Source: Holothuria scabra
Lineage: Eukaryota > Echinodermata > Holothuroidea > Aspidochirotida > Holothuriidae
Length of the DNA: 64,000 nucleotides
Assembly (NCBI GenBank): GCA_037179385.1
Contig: CM074180.1
Location: forward strand, 25,773,455 to 25,837,454
Direction: 5' to 3'
This document shows, one piece after another, positions 31,074-41,997 of this stretch; positions within the stretch are counted from its first letter, which is position 1, and each line of letters starts with the position of its first letter. Made by a program: the position numbers and the translations under genes. The notes beneath the pieces were generated by a model. It saw nothing but the letters and a program-made list of their open reading frames with translations, searched no databases and was not told where the DNA came from.

Positions 31074-32499
31074 GTTGGTATTCTTCAGTAGGTAAGAAAA
31101 ATGGTAACAAAAACTGGTGCTCATTGAAGTAAATAACTGGAGTAATTAACCAGTGGTGGGCACTTTAGTTGGGAACCACAGTTTTTCCCTCAACATTGTT
31201 AGCCATGATGGATTCCCCAAAAGGCAAATACTTTGTCATGATTTAGTCTTTGATTTGAATGAAACTTGAAGGCCTACCTCACTGATTTGAGAACAGAATT
31301 TTTTTTACACCTGCATATATTAACGTGAGAAAAATAGCATTGGCTGTCACCGAAACAACATCATTGCATTTAGCTTTAAACATTCATTGCCTTCATCATA
31401 TAGTTTCATATACTTATATTGAGGAAGTAAGATGCAAACTTTTGTTTGGGTATCCAAACACATGTACTGAAACAAAACAGCTATTGTTCCCACCCATGTT
31501 TTCATTAGCTACATTCACGTTTATAAGTGTCTTTACATGTGACTAGAGGTTTCAATTTTTTTATGCAGTATGCTGTACTTCATATATCATAAAAAGTGCA
31601 GAACATTGAGTCTATTAGTCTGACCTAAACTTGCTGCAGTATATTCCATGATTTAAAATCATGGAACAGTTACTACAAATGAAAAAGAACTAATGCTGAT
31701 GTGGCATATAAATCCAGGTCAAGAGTTCTCAGGTTTACTTGACCACTTCATCAATTCTCGGTTTCCCGCTGGTTATATTTAAACAGAGGGGCGATGTACA
31801 TCTCACTGTACAAAAATGGTTGGTAGGGCAAAACTAAATCTTAAAAAAGCTTAAATAAATCATCGTTATATTGAATTTGAAGCATTTTCTGACTCAAAAA
31901 ACAAGCTTCTACTAGGCCTATAGCTCAAAGCTGTTAATACTTTATATTACCAATTTAAAATTTTTTATCAAACAGCATCTTTGTAGGTGAACATCTGAAA
32001 TTACAGTATGTAAACAAATGACATCATGCTCATGAAATTTATGAATTCCACCATTGCACAATATGCCTTGGCACTATCACTACAGAGCTATGTGCATTCT
32101 TACAAGCTTCATATTGACATCTAGGCATTCTTCCATTCCTTTCAATCTGAATTTAGGTAGTTAATGTGAGCACAAATTTGGGGCAAACCAAAGTAAAAGT
32201 CAGACTCTCCTTTTTGTATGTTTAAGATTTGGAACCAGGAAATATGATGACAGACAATTATCCAGGTAGCCCTTGCAATTAAACACCACGGCTAAAACCC
32301 TTGTACCTTGCATGCTGTCACTTGAGAATCTATGAGTACATCATTTGTGACAATTAAATTTCTCCTTGGGCCCAGTAGAATTTGTTAACCCATCAAAGGG
32401 AAAATTACAGCACTGCCCCCTAATTTGATATGTATACAAGCCATACATCAGTTTAAGAGTTGCTCCTTTCAATTATGTGACATTGTGACAACATTCATG
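31074..32499. other. No gene or recurring repeat recognised
   Basis: AT-rich DNA. Open frames are short and have no domain signature. Confidence 0.4.
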
Positions 32500-32770
32500 T
32501 AGTTTTGCTTATAGATGAGTCTGAACAGTGGTTGTGTTTAGTGACTCTTGGCAGCCATTAGTGGGGTCCATCAGCCTTAAATTGTCTTCATTTATTGTCT
32601 ACATGAATTTCAAACCCTAATATTCAGTGAAATTGAAGGAATCAATATACAATTAAGTGTAGAACCATCCATGATACAAGAGAGCAAGAATATTGAAACA
32701 TTAAAAGGTGATAGACCTCAGTTATTACCATTTGCTGTCCGGATTCGTCAATATGTAATTCAGCAAAAAT
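32500..32770 (+). repeat. Family H repeat, copy 2, with coding-like frame
   Basis: The plus-strand match to 7143-7475 begins in GTGTTTAGTGACTCTTGGCAGCC. A frame of about 60 codons is open after a shared TTAAAT. It contains HEFQTLIFSEIEGINIQLSV, then EPSMIQESKNIETLKG, and stops at AAATAG near 32770. It has no start codon or domain that I recognise. Confidence 0.5.
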
Positions 32771-34943
32771 AGCTCCTTGCTTTCATTTGTTAGTCGAAAT
32801 AAAAAGTAATGTTTGAAATCACTTTTACTGAGAAGGTAAATAAGGGCATTTTGCAATAGTTTGATAATTTCCAAAGCAGTTTTTGGGCAAGTGCCTTAAT
32901 TCATTGCCCTTTAAGAAATATGATGTCTCTCCATACAATGTCTGTACCTATTGCTGGTTATGACTTGACATTGAATAGATTAGTTGTACAACTTTTACAA
33001 CCAATACTGATTATTGCTTTCTTTATCAAGTTGTAAAAAAAGATGGCATGTATACTGTAACATAACTGTACCTCTGAAAATGATAATCATAAACCCCTGC
33101 CTAATAAGTCATGTGATGGTCCCCACAATGCCATTATCAGTAGTATCATCTGTTTGCAGATATAACCGTAGTTAGTGTGTATGTGTCATAATTATTACGT
33201 AAAGCCACTTGCTCATGCACAACCTACCATGATATATATGCAAATCTGAATGAACCAACTGCACCAATGACACATTTAATTGGCAAACATGCAATAAAAA
33301 TTCCTCTTATTCTTCTATAATGCCTACAAATTCCAATTCCACCAACCAAACAGCATAGAGCTAGGGAAATGACCAGGTCTTTGCAAAGTTCAGGGATTTG
33401 GGTATAATTAGGGCTATTTGAAAGTGACATACATATATATTTAAACAAATGGGATGAATACAAAAACATCATTGATGGTTTCAAATGCATTTTTCACTTT
33501 TGTAGTTTCATCACAAAATTTCAGCCTCATTATATATGACACCAAGTCAATACGATACAACTTCACAAAAATATTGAAACCAATGACATGACAATAGATC
33601 CATTCTAATTAGCAGTACCAATGGATTGTGGGATACAGGGATTCTGGTATGGTTTTTCAGAGTTAATTGATAGCATTTTCCTGAGGCAAAAACGGGCAAA
33701 CAACCAAAAGTAAACCCCAAATTCATTTGTAATTTCTATTTTGAACAGCATCTTTATTAGTTCCCCTCAACCCCCCCACCCCCATTCTTCAAAGCATGAT
33801 TTCTGCGTTAATTTCCGCAGAGATTCCTCCACTTTGGGGAAAACCTGAAACTACTGCAAAAAGGAATCACAACAACTGGAGGGTGCTGTTAGAAGTTACC
33901 ACACAATCACAGGTTGTTGAGCCACCTATGGGTTGCAATGAAAACAATTGGAAATGTCAAACCCTAATAAACACATACTCGTATGGCTATACAACATATG
34001 TATAGTAATAGATAGGGCTTACCCCTATTACTAATGACCTTCTGGTTTCCTCTACCTCCCATGGCCCCTTTTCAGTAGTCAGTCACTGCACTGTTTCCCT
34101 ACTCCATTGGTTATGCAGAGCATCAGTTATTTAAGGAGGATTTGCACACAAATATGGCAATGGTCATTTTTACTACAATAATAGAAAGGCAGACTCAACT
34201 TTGTGCATAAATGCTAAATTGGTATGCATACCTCTACAAAATGACTTCTTACATGTCAAATAATTAACATCAAATATCATGAAAGCAAAACTTCACTGCG
34301 AATAATTTGAAAATATAGCAAGATGGTGTTTCTGCAGGCCATGGTGAATTGCACAAATTAATTAGGATTTTCTCATACGGCTAAGCTCAAAAAGAGAACT
34401 TACACACATACGTGTATTACCCTTATTGCCATAATCATAAAAGGAAAGTGGAAATGCTTACACTTTCACACCAATTTAATGAAGTGATGATTACATTTCT
34501 GTCAGCACCAATTAATTTTTCAATGAGCTGGAATCTGATGGCAATTTACAAAACTAAAAGATAAAGAAAATGGGATCTCTAGCTGACAGTAGCTGGTGGC
34601 CTCTGAGAGATCTGTTCTAATGAGCCTAAGTGGGTAATTCTCTTCAGTGATAAATGGGGAACTTTTACCATAAGTTCATATCTCTAGGTGATGAACGATT
34701 CCCACCCTCTTATTTTGTGTCAATTAGACAACCCTGGTGATGTCAAACAAAATTACTGGAGGATAAGCTGAAAGAGCTGTGTCTGCCTCACCCTCCAGTC
34801 ATCCTATGTCTATTCAAAGGTAACTGAGAAACATAATTAGGTCAAACAAGAGATGCTTAGCAACAAGAATAGAACAGGAGGAAACATTTAGAACATGAAT
34901 CATACAGCCTATAACAGTAGTGACCTAACTTACAATTACTTGC
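32771..34943. other. Unassigned DNA with repeat scraps
   Basis: A decayed family E relative (ATTGTGGGATAC and an AATTTCTATTTTGAA arm) is at about 33598-33760, a poly-C run at about 33770, and a SINE scrap near 34075-34125 (CACTGTTTCCCTACTCCATTGGTTATGCAGAGCATC). A good acceptor/donor pair at 32794-32835 has stops in all frames, showing that such pairs arise by chance here. Confidence 0.45.
33224..33490 (-). CDS. Possible exon of a membrane-like protein, unidentified
   Basis: An 88-codon minus-strand frame contains two hydrophobic stretches, LVISLALCCLVGGIGIC and IFIACLPIKCVIGAVGS, separated by a basic RHYRRIRG loop, as in a two-span membrane segment. A CACTTTCAAATAG acceptor-like site lies within it, and ATG/GTAGGT is a possible donor at the end. 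I recognise no family. AT-rich intron DNA often translates to hydrophobic runs, so this stays doubtful. Confidence 0.2.
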   Translation of the reverse strand: MHLKPSMMFLYSSHLFKYICMSLSNSPNYTQIPELCKDLVISLALCCLVGGIGICRHYRRIRGIFIACLPIKCVIGAVGSFRFAYISW

Positions 34944-35885
34944 AGTGTGCTCTTGGTATGTCTGAAAATCAGGCAGACGTATTCAATGACGGAGATCTGA
35001 TGTGATTTTCTTGGAATCAAGGAATTTTGAGATCTTAGTTCATCATTTGAACTTTTGTCGTGATATACAGCTGCTAAAAGTGATACCTACATATTTGGCT
35101 TGTTTAACCTTTCACCCCATCAACAAAATGCTCAAAAAAAGAACTAGAGGACATGGAGAGCAACTTGTTAGACTTGAGGTCATGTCGAGCAACCGGTTAT
35201 CACGATAAAACATAACAAAAACAAAACTAACAAGAGTAACAAGAGAAATTGGAATCTTTTCCAGCAAAATGGTTTCCAATCAACTTGGGCTTAAAGCAGT
35301 ACAGTGAGTTCATTCAAGAGATTCACCCAAATTTTTCCAAACCTCTAAAATCCACCTTGGACAATCCCCATACTTCACATAGAAATTAATGTTGCATGAT
35401 TAAAAACTTGTGTGAGTGTGCTCTTGGTATGTCTGAAAATCAGGCAGACGTATTCAATGACGGAGATCTGATGTAATTTTCTTGGAATCAAGGAATTTTG
35501 AGATCTTAGTTCATCATTTGAACTTTTGTCGTGATATACAGCTGCTAAAAGTGATACTTACATATCTGGCTTGTTTAACCTTTGACCCCATCAACAAAAT
35601 GCTCAAAAAAAGAACTAGAGGACATGGAGAGCAACTTGTTAAACTTGAGGTCATGTCGAGCAACCGGTTATCACGATAAAACATAACAAAAACAAAACTA
35701 ACAAGAGTAACAAGAGAAATTGGAATCTTTTCCAGCAAAATGGTTTCCAATCAACTTGGGCTTAAAGCAGTACAGTGAGTTCATTCAAGAGATTCACCCA
35801 AATTTTTCCAAACCTCTAAAATCCACCTTAGACAATCCCCATACTTCACATAGAAATTAATGTTGCATGATTAAAAACTTAATGA
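34944..35885 (+). repeat. 471-bp tandem duplication (two copies)
   Basis: 34944-35414 and 35415-35885 are nearly identical, both starting AGTGTGCTCTTGGTATGTC and ending TTGCATGATTAAAAACTT. Only a handful of single-base differences are visible (for example GATGTGATTTT/GATGTAATTTT and TTTCACCCC/TTTGACCCC). The last third of each unit (CATTCAAGAGATTCACCCAAATTTTTCCAAACC..GACAATCCCCATAC) resembles the family D interior. An open frame of 65-68 codons repeats in each copy but has no known domain. Confidence 0.95.
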
Positions 35886-36828
35886 CTCAATTTAATTTGC
35901 AAAAAATTGGGACCAGGAAATTTTTTAATAATTGTGCTGCTTAGTTGTGTGGTAATACCCTATGACATACTCGTTAAGTTTGGATATCAACTCAATGAAT
36001 GGTCACAAATGTTGACTTGATTGTACAGATGTGCATGAGTGAGTGTGGAAAAAGTTTGACCAGAAAGAGGTATTTTGAAATGACCCAAATTGCCCTTCAG
36101 GTTGAACGCAGGGCTGAATATACTATATATTGGTGATAAACAAAGTTCAACTATTTGTTTTCAATGGAATAGAATTACCCAATTTTCCAAGAAATTAATG
36201 TTTGAAAAAGGGGAACTTCCCAAAAATGGTAAAGACAAATCCAGTGCCCATCCCCTGGGATTCCTTTCATATGATGAGCAATATAGGCCTATATAAGTTA
36301 CGTATGAATTTGGAGTGAAGGAGATAGATCTGGAAATATTCTTTAATTTTGGAACAATGACAATTACATCTTCATCAAAATGTAATGTTTCATGACATTT
36401 ATGTAAAGCAATTTCCCAAGCAGGTAAAAAAAGAAAACAGCAAAAGGTAAGAGATAAAAATAAAAATGAAACTGGCACTTGAAGTGTAAACACAGCTACT
36501 TAAGTGTTAAGTAATCATTTACCTGGAAATAATTAACTATGATTTGAAGAAACAATGCATTCTTGAAAGTTGCCATGCAGTCTCCATACCGATTCTCTTG
36601 AATTCAGTGTAAAGGAGAAAGCTACTTTATAATCCGACAGGAAGTATCACACATGAATAGGAACATTTGCTAAATATAGCAGCACCAAATTAGTAGCATG
36701 TTGTCTAGCACACTTGCAATTAAAATTTTCAGTTTTGAAGTCATCATTTGCTTGTGAAATGAATAAATAGAAACCTCCTTCTTTTGCAAAGAATATATCC
36801 TGGCAATCAGTCTATTATGCATTCTTCA
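35886..36828. other. Unassigned DNA; a 110-codon minus-strand frame
   Basis: The frame 36161-36493 on the minus strand starts Met then VPVSFLFLSLTFCCFLFLPA, which would look like a signal peptide, but it overlaps a plus-strand frame and has no domain. A GATATCAACTCAATGAATGG block near 35980 is a D-type end, so the left part is probably a decayed D element that continues from the tandem duplication. Confidence 0.3.
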
Positions 36829-37136
36829 TTTAAAGGACCAAACCTCTCACCCCAAACTACAGTTTTGGTACAGTTTTGGTACTGAAATTCTTAATTGGCT
36901 CAGCTCTTTGATTGACAGCTAATTCAAACAATGCAGAGTACCAAAGCTTATATTACACAGCACGAACAGTACTGAGAGTGTTTTGATTATATAAATTGAG
37001 TTTTCTATACTCACCTTGAAGCAATTAAATGAGATTGTTATCTGAATGAGGATGAATTTCAGACAACTGGGGGAGGGCTTAAGTAAGAGGGTTAGGAGAA
37101 TTGGGACTGTTTGGGGTGAGAGAACCGGGCCTTTAA
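36829..37136 (-). mobile_element. Family A MITE, complete minus-strand copy
   Basis: TTAA at 36829-36832 and 37133-37136 with terminal repeats AAAGGACCAAACCTCTCACC and GGGGTGAGAGAACCGGGCCTTT. The interior reads as the reverse of the consensus, with a small duplication of ACAGTTTTGGT at about 36866. Confidence 0.95.
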
Positions 37137-39288
37137 ATGAAATGGAAAAATGAAATGCAGTCACCTAAAATGAATAATACAGCAGACTTTTAAGTTTTGA
37201 AAACTTTTCTTCAGAAACATATTACAATAACTTTTCCTTCTTAATCCTGAAATAAACTGAACAAGAGAAACTGCTTGGTTTGCCATATGTAAGTACTGAT
37301 GTATCATGCAAGATACCTGCAGAAGAAATAGCAAACGCTAAAAATCATGAAAAAATTTCAAAATTTATATCTGAATAAGACTTGTCAAAAACTTTTTTCA
37401 CAATGTGACCTTCTGCAGATGATGTTCGTACATTTACTCTTTGACCACAAAATACGTTTAAAACTGGAGTATCATATGTTCCCGAAACAAAGTTCTTAAA
37501 ATTGTTTACCAAGTATACTATCAAAACAAAATCTGTGATGGTTTAAATCTTCAGAAACTTATGTTTGTTGAGGCGCTTTTAACCCTTGGACTCAAATTTC
37601 TAACAGAAATGTGCCAACTTTGAATAAATACTTGTTAACTTGTAGCCATTTCTCAACTTATCTCACTTTTCTGAAGTTAAGGAATATTTCATCTTTGTTC
37701 AACCTGAATGCCCTGAAAATGGAGTGACTGGAAGGTTTCCAAAAAAATTATTCTTGCACCCATTTCCTACTTCATTTAAAAGCCAATCCACTTTAGAGTC
37801 AGCATTCATCAAGACAATGTTTAAATATGGAAGTCGCCTTGGAGGTACTCCCACAGTTCAACCAAGAAACACAGCAAACATTGCATTTCTGGTATGTAAG
37901 CTACGTGACTGTGTCCGTGCAGGGACTGTACATGTTGCCACTCTTTGTAGTGACTCTTTGGTCGATGGTACACAAACTGTGTGGTTGTTAAAACACTGCA
38001 TGGCTTCAGTTGTCACGTTGAGTAGAATTTCAAAGCTTGACACATATCACCACATAGATTAATCTTTGACAGAACCAAAATCTAAAAAAAAAGTAAATGA
38101 TCAATTGGATCACACACCCAACTAAAGCCAAATGTCATAATTGTACTACTTTAACAACATGACTCAAGATCTCAAGTGTTTATTTTAAGTTAATTGTGTT
38201 TAATTATCCAGCTACTCGATAGAACTTCAAACACTATTTCAGATTAGTTCCTAAATATAAGATTTTTATTGGCATTCGTTAGTAAACCCTAACAGAAGAA
38301 AGGAGCTTTGATTGAGTACTACTGAAGTCATACAAATGGAAGTGAATAGCTTTTAAAAGCAAACATATGATGTTTGATTAATAAAGAATAAGAGTGTTTG
38401 ATTTTCTGGAGTAAAGACTTTGAATTTTTTTTTGTAATGTAAACGCTTAACCAATGCACAGATGTAAAAATGTACAATGACATAAATTTTAAGTGTGATA
38501 CCAGTCTCAGCTCTCCTTCCTTACTCATCCCATTGGAAACCTTAAGAGATCTCACATTGATCAACTGCTGTCTATTTCAATGCCAGAATTTTGAATTGAT
38601 ATGATTATTATGAATCATATTGGATTAATTGCAATTTACCCTCAAAACAATACTAATGTCACTGTAGCCTGCTTAGTTAATGACCAAATTTAGACAATAA
38701 AACAATGAGTCACAATGTACAACTACAAACATGACACATAAAACCACTACATACAATTCATGAGAGCATAAGTACATGGAGCTAAAAAAGGGTATTATGA
38801 TGCCAACTAAAAATAGGGTATTATGATGACAATAGTCTCTGTATTAGTGAGTAGAAAACACAGGCTTCCAAAAAATAACAGTAACATGCACAATAGGAGG
38901 TCGGAGGAGGCACACAAAGCCCCCACCTCTTAAAGTAGTTGAGGGTTCCACCGACCATACCTCAGTCCTCTTCAAAAAGCAAAAATTTTCCAAAGAGGAG
39001 GATACCCCTTAGACACATCCCCCACAATAGCAGACAATGACCTAGCACTCTATATTTCTAAAGGGGCATGGCTACTGCACCTTTGTATTGGTCATTAGGA
39101 GGCACAATTTTCCATCTCAGCTAATTTCAAAAGGCCAAAATTTTAATAATAATAAAAATAATGATAATAATAATACATTGAACTTATTTAGCACCAAATC
39201 AGAAAAAAAGAAAACACCTTCCACCAATAGTCTAGACCCCCACCTCACAATTCTTGCCCACACCACTGATTCACTAAAACTTTCACCT
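37137..39288. other. Unassigned DNA, no gene recognised
   Basis: A plus-strand frame of 112 codons (37724-38062) begins TGRFPKKLFLHPFPTSF and is protein-like in parts, but a minus-strand frame covers the same DNA and no splice borders or domain support it. An (AAT)n run with TTATTTAGCACC follows at 39147-39195. Confidence 0.35.
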
Positions 39289-39544
39289 TTAAAGGCCCAG
39301 TTCTCTCACCCCAAACAGTACCATTTCTCCTAACCTTCTTACTTAAGCCCCTCCCACAATTGTCTGAAATTCATCCTCATTCAGATACAATCTCAGTTTA
39401 TTGCTTCAAGGTGAGTATAGAAATACTCAATGTATATAATCGAAAAATTCTCAGTACTGTTCATGCTGTGTAATATAAGCTTTGGTACTCTGTATTGTTT
39501 GAATTAGCTGTCAATCAAAGAGCTGAGCCAATTGAGAATTTTGG

Positions 39545-41251
39545 GGTTACCGCCCGCGAGACCGAAGGCCCGCGAGACCGAAGGTCCGCGAGACTGAAGG
39601 CCCGCGAGACCGAAGGCCCGTGAGACCGACGGTACCAAAGTACATTTTTTTACATCGGTGCCAAAGTACATTTTTAACATCGGCGCCAAAGTACATTTTT
39701 AACATCGGCGCCAAAGTACATTTTTTACATCGGCGCCAAAGTACGTTTTTACATCGGCGCCAAAGTACATTTTTTACATCGGCGCCAAAGTATATTTTTT
39801 GATCGGCGCCAAAAAGTACATTTTTTACATCGGCGCCAGAGTACTTTTTTCATCGGCGCCAAAAAGTACATTTTTTACATCGGCGCCAAAGTACATTTTT
39901 AACATCGGCGCCAAAGTACATTTTTAAAATCGGCGCCAAAGTACGTTTTTACATCGGCGCCAAAGTACATTTTTTACATCGGCGCCAAAGTACATTTTTT
40001 GATCGGCGCCAAAAAGCACATTATTTACATCGGCGTCAGAGTACTTTTTTCATCGGCGCCTAAAAGTACATTGTTTACATCGGCGCCAAAGTACATTTCT
40101 TTCATCGGCGCCAAAGTACATTTCTTTCATCGGCGCCAAAGTACATTTCTTTCATCGGCGCCAAAGTACATTTTTTCATCGGCGCCAAAGTACATTTTTT
40201 TCATTGGCGCCAAAGTACATTTTTGTGATCGGCGTACATTTAATTATTATTGTTGTTGTTGTTATTAATATTGCCATTATTATTATTATTCCTGTGCTAG
40301 GTGCTGTTGTGTCTAATTTGCATAAACCGAAAGAAAAACGTTAATGTAATTTTGAGAAAATAGAGCAGCCTGACCCTTAATTCTTTTATTTGTAGAGGCT
40401 TAGAATATCATACTTCTTTGTACCAAGTTTCAAGTGTCTGTCATATCTGTAGACAAAATGGCTGCTAATCAAACTCAGTAATTAAATCAATTAGAAATTC
40501 ATTATATATAAATAATTAAAAGCATTAATTATCTCAAAATGACTTTGTAGATTTTGGCCAGAGAAATATAAAGGCGCAATTTTCAAATCAATATCTTGTT
40601 TTTTTTTTCTCGAGTTATTTCGAAAACACCGGCAAAATTTACCGGCTTCGATTATCTATTTTTCGGTTAAACATGGATAACTCTATAACGGTACATGCTA
40701 TTTAAAAAGATACCGCCATTCGATTAAGACAGACATTTTGCAACAGGAAATTTTGTTTACTACATATGGCTACTTACCCTTCATTACCCTAGCTCTAGTT
40801 TCAGACAGCCCCGTGTACTAAGTGTTGAAAAAGAAACCTAACTTTAAATTTTATATTTTTTCTTGGCCCTTGATAACGAAAAAAAAAGGTACTTTGGCAC
40901 CGATGTAAACAAAATGTACTTTGGAGCCGATGTAAAAAAATGTACTTTGGCGCCGATGAAAAAATGTACTTTGGCGCCCATGTAAAAAATGTACTTTGGC
41001 GCCGATGTAAAAAATGTACTTTGGCGCCGATGTAAAAAATGTACTTTGGCGCCGATGTAAAAAATGTACTTTGGCGCCGATGTAAAAATGTACTTTCGCG
41101 CCGCTGTAAAAATGCACTTTGGCGCCGATGAAAAATGTACTTTGGTACCGTCGGTCTCGTGGACCTTCGGTCTCGTGGGCCTTCGGTCTCGCGGGCCTTC
41201 GGTCTCGCGGGCCTTCGGTCTCGCGGGCCTTCGGTCTCGCGGGAAACCGCC
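39545..41251. mobile_element. FB1: foldback (TU/MULE-like) element, 9-bp target duplication
   Basis: GAATTTTGG occurs at 39536-39544 and 41252-41260, a 9 bp target duplication. The left arm (39545-40235) has an outer block of five 16 bp units (CGCGAGACCGAAGGCC) and then about two dozen roughly 25 bp units built on CATCGGCGCCAAAGTACATT. The right arm (40886-41251) is the inverse with fewer units and an outer GGTCTCGCGGGCCTTC array. The 650 bp centre (40236-40885) has no coding. Arms of tandem repeats with outer and inner domains and an 8-9 bp duplication are the plan of sea urchin TU and Drosophila FB elements. Peptides translated across the arrays (repeated FxxGAKVHF words) are artefacts. Confidence 0.93.
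40236..40885. other. FB1 central region, non-coding
   Basis: It begins with an (ATT/GTT)n microsatellite (about 40239-40290). It holds AT-rich DNA without an open frame and ends where the inverted arm starts (GGTACTTTGGCACCGATG). No transposase fragment is visible. Confidence 0.6.
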
Positions 41252-41310
41252 GAATTTTGGTACACCCGTACCAAAATTGCAGTTTGGGGTGAGAGGTTTG
41301 GCCTGTACTA

Positions 41311-41997
41311 AAAGTCCACCCTCCAACTTGGGCACATTTTCATTCTTTGGAGGGTTTTCTACTGTATTCAAAGCAGTGAATACAATTTAGGGCATTCAAA
41401 ATGAAATAAGAGATACTCAGTTACTCATTGGCATACAAGGCTGCTCTTGGGGGGGGGGTGCAGCTCTCCCAGAGCAGGTAAATCACTTCAGAACAGTGAC
41501 TCCCAAAAACTCCCTGGTTTGGGGGATCTACCAGCCAGGATACTGAACTCCTATTTACATATGTAATCCCTGTCTACCTGCAATGATTGAGTCCCTGGCA
41601 AGCTTTTAACTGCACAGTGGCACCAGGTGACCTCCTATGAAGGTCACCTGGTGATGTCATCTTACCGCTCACATGGCCAACCTGCATGCAATCTTTTGAC
41701 AGGCAAGCAGCCTCTATGCCTATGTTAACTTACTATAAGGGTTGTTGGACAGACTTTGGTAAGCATTGTTTTTGTCAATGTAATTTTACCTTGGTCACTC
41801 AGATCAAACCATGGGGTGGTTGAAGTGGGACGGATTGGGTAGGGGGGAGGACATGTGGGTGGTTGCAGCAACTGGATGATTGGCCAGGGTCAAATGTACC
41901 AAACCACAGTTGGATGACAGTTTTGGTATATCTCAAAACAGAATGTTTTATTAAATGGGGTATAATCTCCATTATTTTAGGTAGCAATGGGGCATAA
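41311..41997. other. Unassigned DNA
   Basis: There is a poly-G run at about 41450-41458 and a perfect inverted repeat near 41626-41653 (CACCAGGTGACCT..AGGTCACCTGGTG). No gene is supported. Confidence 0.4.

Larger units (their letters stand above)
39289..41310 (+). mobile_element. Family A MITE host split by foldback FB1
   Basis: The left part, 39289-39544, runs from TTAAAGGCCCAGTTCTCTC to GAGCCAATTGAGAATTTTGG. The right part, 41252-41310, resumes GAATTTTGGTACACCCGTACC..GTTTGGGGTGAGAGGTTTGGCC. The sequence between is FB1. The terminal GCCT is followed by GTACTAA in place of TTTAA, so the right border is decayed. Confidence 0.95.

Noticed and set aside
32794..32835. Strong splice acceptor and donor 42 bp apart on the plus strand
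   Set aside because: All three frames contain stops, so it is not a coding exon; kept as a reminder that good splice motifs arise by chance here.
36161..36493. 110-codon minus-strand frame with signal-peptide-like start
   Set aside because: Hydrophobic start is what T-rich DNA encodes; no domain, overlapping opposite frame, no splice evidence.
39640..40235. Regular short repeats resembling a CRISPR array
   Set aside because: Units are contiguous with no unique spacers, are inverted at the other arm, and lie in a eukaryotic transposon.
39620..41390. Several long open frames (up to 175 codons) with repeated KYIF/GAKVHF/RRQSTF words
   Set aside because: They are translations of the FB1 tandem arrays in several frames on both strands; the unit length keeps frames open. 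No gene.
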